Made by a program: the position numbers and the translations under genes
Part shown: piece by piece, positions 56,501-62,500 of the stretch
Layout: the number at the start of each line of letters is the position of its first letter
How positions within the stretch are numbered: the stretch's first letter is position 1
The notes under the pieces: generated by a model
Seen by the model: the letters and a program-made list of their open reading frames with translations, nothing else
Told to the model about the DNA's origin: nothing
Databases searched by the model: none
Source of the DNA: Kineosporia mesophila
GTDB lineage: Bacteria > Actinomycetota > Actinomycetes > Actinomycetales > Kineosporiaceae
Length of the DNA stretch: 64,000 nt
Direction: 5' to 3'
Assembly: GCF_021129235.1 (NCBI RefSeq)
Contig: NZ_JAJOMA010000001.1
Coordinates: 620,001-684,000, forward strand

Positions 56501-59500
56501 GAGCCAGGACGTCCCGGACCCGCACGCCGAGCCCGAGTCGCTGACCGAGCCGGCTGTCGAACCGCCCGCGGTGGCCCGCCGGATGCCGGGCCGGGTGCTG
56601 GCCGAGATGGCCCGCTATGACCGGGCGGTGCGCAAGCACGCCACGGCGGTCGCGAACCTGGCCGAGGGCCAGACCCCGCCGGCCGCGCCTCAGCTGCGCA
56701 TCCCGTTCGGCGAGTGGGGTGAGATCAGCCAGATCGGCACGCATTGGCTTCCGAACAAGAAGGAGGAAAACCGGCTTCCGCCCGGGGCGGCGGCCGACCT
56801 CGACCGGGATGTGAGCTTCCTGGCGGCCGAGGCGGTCCCGTTGGATTTCCCGGATTCCCCCGCGATCCGGGCCGCTATCGCACAGGCCCTGATGAAGGAG
56901 TTCGGCCGGAACGACCTGATCGACCCACGGCACGAGTTGGCCCGCCGACTGGCCCTGCCCGGTGGTCTGACGGTGGCCGTGCCGGGCCTCGGCTCCGTGG
57001 TGATCCGCCTGAACCCGGCCCTGACCCGGTCGCTGGCCGGCTACAAGACGCCCGAGCAGGCGCAGTCGGTCCAGGTCGGGGCCCGCCCCGCGCAGGCTCT
57101 GGACCTGCCGCAGCTGATCACCCCGTCCTGGTTCGGCGGTTTCACCGAGGACCGGTACCTCGACCCGCCGGTCGGGCCGGTGCGCCTGATCTCCAAGCTG
57201 CCCGGGCTGCTCGGGGTGAAGCTCGGACCCACCCTGGACCTGCAGCAGCACAAGGGGTACAGCGTCTTCGGGGGCGGGGTGCTGCAGACCGCCTGGCAGC
57301 GCTGGCGCGACCGGATGGCCTACTTCGAGGTGCCGCAGTCGGCCGACACCGAACCGACCGCCGGTTCGCACTGGTCCGTGCAGTTCACCCCGGCCGATGG
57401 AACCGAGCCGGTGACCTGGAACTGGCCGGTCGACGTCCTGCTCGGGTTCGCCGAGGACGACTCGCCGCTGGTGACCGATCCGGAGGCACTGACCGACCCG
57501 GTCCCGGAGCGCACGATCAGCCTGCCCGAGGATGCCGACGCGACCATGCGTCAGAACCTCCTGGGCCCGTTGTGGCGGGTCGACTCGGTGATCGAGCAGA
57601 TCGGCGTGACCGAACTGGGGACGCCGCAGGGCCCAGTCGCTCAGATCCTTGCGCGCTTCCCGGATGCGGACGAGACGTTCCGGCAGGACGTGGAGCGGCT
57701 GTTCGAGGACAAGACGCTGTTCCTGCTCAAGCTGCAGCTGATGAGCTCGGGCTATCAAAGCCCGGCGCTGCGGATCCGCCAGGATTCCGACGACTGGGTG
57801 GAGCTGGACTTGAGCGTCCTGCCGGACTCGGTCCAGCGGATCGACGCCAGCAAGGGATACCACCAGCTGGACGCCCGGCGGCTGGTCTGGGCGGGTGGGA
57901 CGGTGGCGTTCGCCTCGGCCGTTGCGATCGGCGCCCGGACCACCTTGACGGGGAAGTCGATCCCGGTCGGCGAGGACTCGGCGCTCCGCTTCGGCGGCGA
58001 CTTGTCCGGCGCCGGGATCGGCTCGGTGAACCTGAGCATCTCGACCTCGGACGGCGATGGCTCCTGGCGGTACGAGGGCCGTCCGGCCGACAGCACGGTC
58101 TACCGCTGGGATTCTGGGCTGAAGGTGGAGCTCCGCTCGTCCCGCAGGGCGGCCGACGGCACGCTGGACTACGGGCTGCAGACCCACGTCAACGTGACGA
58201 AGGAGCAGTCCGCCCGGCACGAGCGGGAGCTGCGGCGGGTGTCCGCCGGGCTGCCGCCCCAGCAGTTGCGGGAGGACGGCACCGAGGTCGTCCCGGTCGA
58301 CGGCGAGAACGTGGCCGACCGGCTGCCCCCGCTGGGCATCCTGTTCGGTCTCAGTCGGGGCGGCTCGATGCCCAGCCTGATCGGTGGTTTCGAGCGGATC
58401 GTGGGCGCTGTCCTGGCCGGGTACCAGGACGCCGCCACGGATCCGGCCCTCGGTACCCGGATGAGCCAGAACAGCCAGGAGTGGCACGAGTTCAAACGCT
58501 GGATCGGGCAGCAGTTCTCGATTCCGACCGGCATCTCGCACACCATCCACATGCTCAGCCATCACTTCGCGGTGACCCGGCGGGTGCCGGTCCTGGGCGG
58601 CCATGTGCGGGCCCGGACCGTGGTGTGGCTGGAGCAGGGTGAGGACTGGACCGCGACCAAGCTGCCCTGGGTGCGGATCGACCACTACCCGATCAAGTAC
58701 GACGCATTAGGCGCCCGGCAGACCGTCTCACAGCGCTGGCGGGGGCAGGGGCGGGGGATCTTCGGGGTGACGCCGCCGGAGAACTTCTCGTTGACCGACG
58801 CCGAGGTGACCGGCGGCTACAACTACGCACGGACGTCCGGGCGGGCCATGTACGTCGGCATGGGGGCGTGGATCTCCGACCGCGGGATGACCTACGAGGG
58901 TCCGGGCCGCTCATACACCTTCACCGGCAAGTGGCACCACCGTGAGGAACTGACCTTCGTCCCGTCCGTGGCCTCGGCGTCGACCGGTGGCCTGCTGTCC
59001 ACCTTCCTGCGGCACGGCGCGCTGCAGCTGGCCAACCTGGCCCAGTTTCAGCCGATGTCGTTGCCGCAGACGGTCAGCCGTACCGGCAGCGAGGCGGCTC
59101 TCACCCGCTACCAGGTCCCGGAAGGGCAGACCCGCCCGGCCGGCCCCGACGCGGCAATGATCATTCAGCTGGCCAAACCCGTTCTGGGGAAGGGTTTCAC
59201 CCGGCGTGTCGACCTGGGCGCCGAGGGGGCGCAGTTCGACCTGCTGAAGGACGTCCAGGCAGGCAGCTACCCGGCGGCCGACAGCAGCCTGGAGGTTCTC
59301 GGTGTCCCGCACATCTACCAGGCGGCCAAGGACGCGCTGGACAAGGTCGGCATCTCGCCGGAGGACTATCTCGAGGTCCTGGACGCCCACATCACCGAGG
59401 AACGGATGCTCGGCGCGAGCATGGTGGGCCCGGGCGTCCTGCAGATCGTCACGGTCATCGACGGCACCGCGTTCGGCCGCAACTCCGGCGTCCTGATCCA

Positions 59501-62500
59501 GATCATCCGGCCGTACCAGTGGCACGGCGAGACCGGGCGCGCCCCGATCATGCACAGCATGATGGCCGACACCGAGCCGACGGTGATCGGGACGGAGTTC
59601 CACTCGGCGGCCCACACCGGGATGGGTGGCATCACCGACCTGGCCGGTGAGGAGGCCTACGGTGGCGTGACCGGGTCCAAGGCGATCCGCAACATCACCC
59701 GCACCGACATCCGTTCGCAGGAGTTCCTCACCGGCGTCTGGCTCACCCATGGAGCCCGCGAGCACCGCCCCCGGCGGGCGCACCTGGTCGCGGACACGAT
59801 TGCCATCAACTCTTACGCCAACCTGCTGACCGAGCAGATCCCGGACTGGCTGACCCCCGAATTCCTGGCCAAGGTCACGGTGGACCGGCTTCAGACCTTC
59901 ATCCCCGGTGGCGCGCTGAATTGGCACCCGGCGCAGATCCCGCAGATGCAGCCGCCGCCGCACGTGCAGCCCACCTACACCATCGACCAGGTCCCGCTGC
60001 TGGCCGCACGGGACCAGGTGGGTGATCTCGGCCCGCTGAACGAGACCGAGTTCGGCAAGGTCATGACCATGCTTCAGGACGCGCTGACCGCGTTCGACAA
60101 GGACCTCCTGAACCGCGAGTGGAAGGTCGCCGACGGCAAGCGCACCCTGAAGCGCTCGGCCCTGCCGCAGGAACTGCTGAGCATCAGCCGGCCGAGTTCG
60201 GTGCTCGCGCACATCACTGCCGCCCGCGGGCCCGGCCTGATCGCCCACTTGGCCCGGACCGTGGGCGACGCGATGAAGCACGTCACCATGCTGATCCGCG
60301 CCGACGAGGAATGGGTGCCGCCGGGCGAGGCGCGCAACCCCGGTTTCACCTACACGCATACCGAAAAGACGACCGTAGCAAAATATTTCCTCAGCACTCA
60401 CCGGAACGTGAGCCGGTTCACCGACACCCACAACGCCGCCGTCACTCCTTGGGTCGGCACCGGTGACTTCCCGGACCGGGCCGAGCACGTGCGGGGCGCC
60501 TACTGGCAGGCCGGGTCCGAGGGCGACCATTACGTCTCCGAGATCATGACCCGCGCCGACATCTTCCGGACCCGCGATGTCCTGGTGCTCGGGGGAGAGG
60601 CGCACTTCTTCACCAACCCGAAGGTGCGCTGGTCGGTCTACTTCTTCCGGGACGTCGAGCTGTCCAAGCCCGACCAGCTGCTCAACGCGCTCACCGGCAA
60701 CCTGCTGGACCTGGGCCTGAAGCTGTACCTGGACCCGAACACCAAGTTGCCGGCCGGGGTGGGCAACCACACCGTGATCAGCCACCGCGTCCAGGTCGCG
60801 GATGTGCTGCTGCCGCGCGGCGGCTCGGTCCTGCCCGCCCGCAAACCGCTCACCGGCCCCTGGGCGCAGAAGATCAACTGGCCTGCGGCCTCTGCTGCTG
60901 CCCCTCAGGTGCTCCCGCTCCAGCCCCGTCATGTCCTGTCCGGGCTGCTGCGTATGGGTGCGGTCGACAACCGGGCCCTGCAGAGCCTGACCGATCAGGT
61001 CCTGGCGGCGCTGGCCCGGGGCACCGGCGTGCCCAGCGCGATCCGATCGCTGATGACCGCGACCGGCATGCCGTTCGAGTCCCTGTTCGTGATGTTCTCG
61101 AACGGGCACATGGAAGCCAACCTGCATCGCACCCTGGCCGCGGACGGGCACGAGTTCCCGCCCGTGGTGCGCGAGAACGGCCAGCTGACGACCGGTCTCG
61201 GCGATCTGACGATCAAGGTCGAGTTCACCGACGCGGTGATGACGCAGTGGCTGGACGTGATGAACCACACCAGCGAACTGATCGCGATGAACGAGAACGG
61301 GATCGGCCAGGGCTTCGGCAGCAGCAGCTCGCTGAACACCGGTGGTGGGCCTGAGATCTCGGCCCGGGACAAGCCGGCTGCCGATGCTCCGAAGGACGTG
61401 AGGAACAGCACCTTCGCGGTGACGCCGTACGTGACTTCCGGCCGGAGCTGGGACTACGGCACGAACGCGGCTGAGCGCCTGGTCGACCCGGTGGTGACCC
61501 GGGGGCCGCACGACTATGCCCAGCTGCTGACCGGTGTGATCGTCACGCTGTCGATCAAGGGCAGGAACGGCCGCCTGGACAGCGAACTCGGCTACGGCGA
61601 AGGGGAGTGGACGACCTCCTGGCACATGCCCCATGCCGGTGAGCCGCTGCTCGACCCCGAACTCGCCGTCGCCCTGCGGATGCTGCATCCGTCCGAGGGC
61701 GTCCCGATCACTCACGGTGCGTTCCTGCCGCATGTAAGTCACCACGTGCTCGCACCCGACAGCGTCCAGGCTTCGCAGGAGGTGCAGCAGTGGCGGGCCG
61801 CGGCCGCGCTCCAGCGGTACGGCGACTTCTCCCCCCTGGCCGGTTCTTACCGGCCCAGTACGCAGGAGGTCGTCCTTACCTCGGGCCGGCCCGGCGGGAG
61901 GGGCGAGGTGGTGGACGAGAACCTGTCCGCTGCGGCGCTGCAGCAACGGATGTCTCAGTTGCGCCGGCTGGAGAAGCGGCCGGCGTATCTCGTGATGGCC
62001 GGGATGGACGAGGCCTACGTCCAGGAACTGGCCCGGCTGGACGACCGCGCCTTCGTCTTCACCTCAGATCAGATTCACCAGCAGGAGAGGCTTCTCGCCA
62101 AGACCGTCGACGGGCAGGAAGGCAACTGGTTCTACGTGCCCCGCGGCGGCGGTGAGGTCATCAGGCTCGGCGCCGACCTCGGGCACGCCCTGATCCACCA
62201 GTTGCCCCGCCGGCTCGGGGGCGGTGGACAGGTGGCTCCCAACCGGCCCGGCATGATGACCAAGGATCTGTACGTCTGGTCGCCCATCGAGGGTCCGGCG
62301 CTCCCGAGCCCGGCGCCGGCTTCGGTGATCGACCAGATCTTCAGCGAGCTGAATCCGGACGTCGAGACTCAGATCGACGTCGATCCGGACCTTTTGGTGA
62401 CCAGTCAGCACCTGGACCTCGACGCGGGTCTGGAGCAGCAGGTCCGTCAGATGGTCCGGGACGGGATGGCCGCGGCCGGGCAGCGTTCTCCGGACCCGCT

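Noticed and set aside
55260-61946. Long minus-strand open frames (55260-58685 and 58911-61946)
   Set aside because: They lie opposite the giant frame that starts at 41517, which contains recognisable motifs and stays open for 22 kb; the minus frames show only composition-driven sequence.
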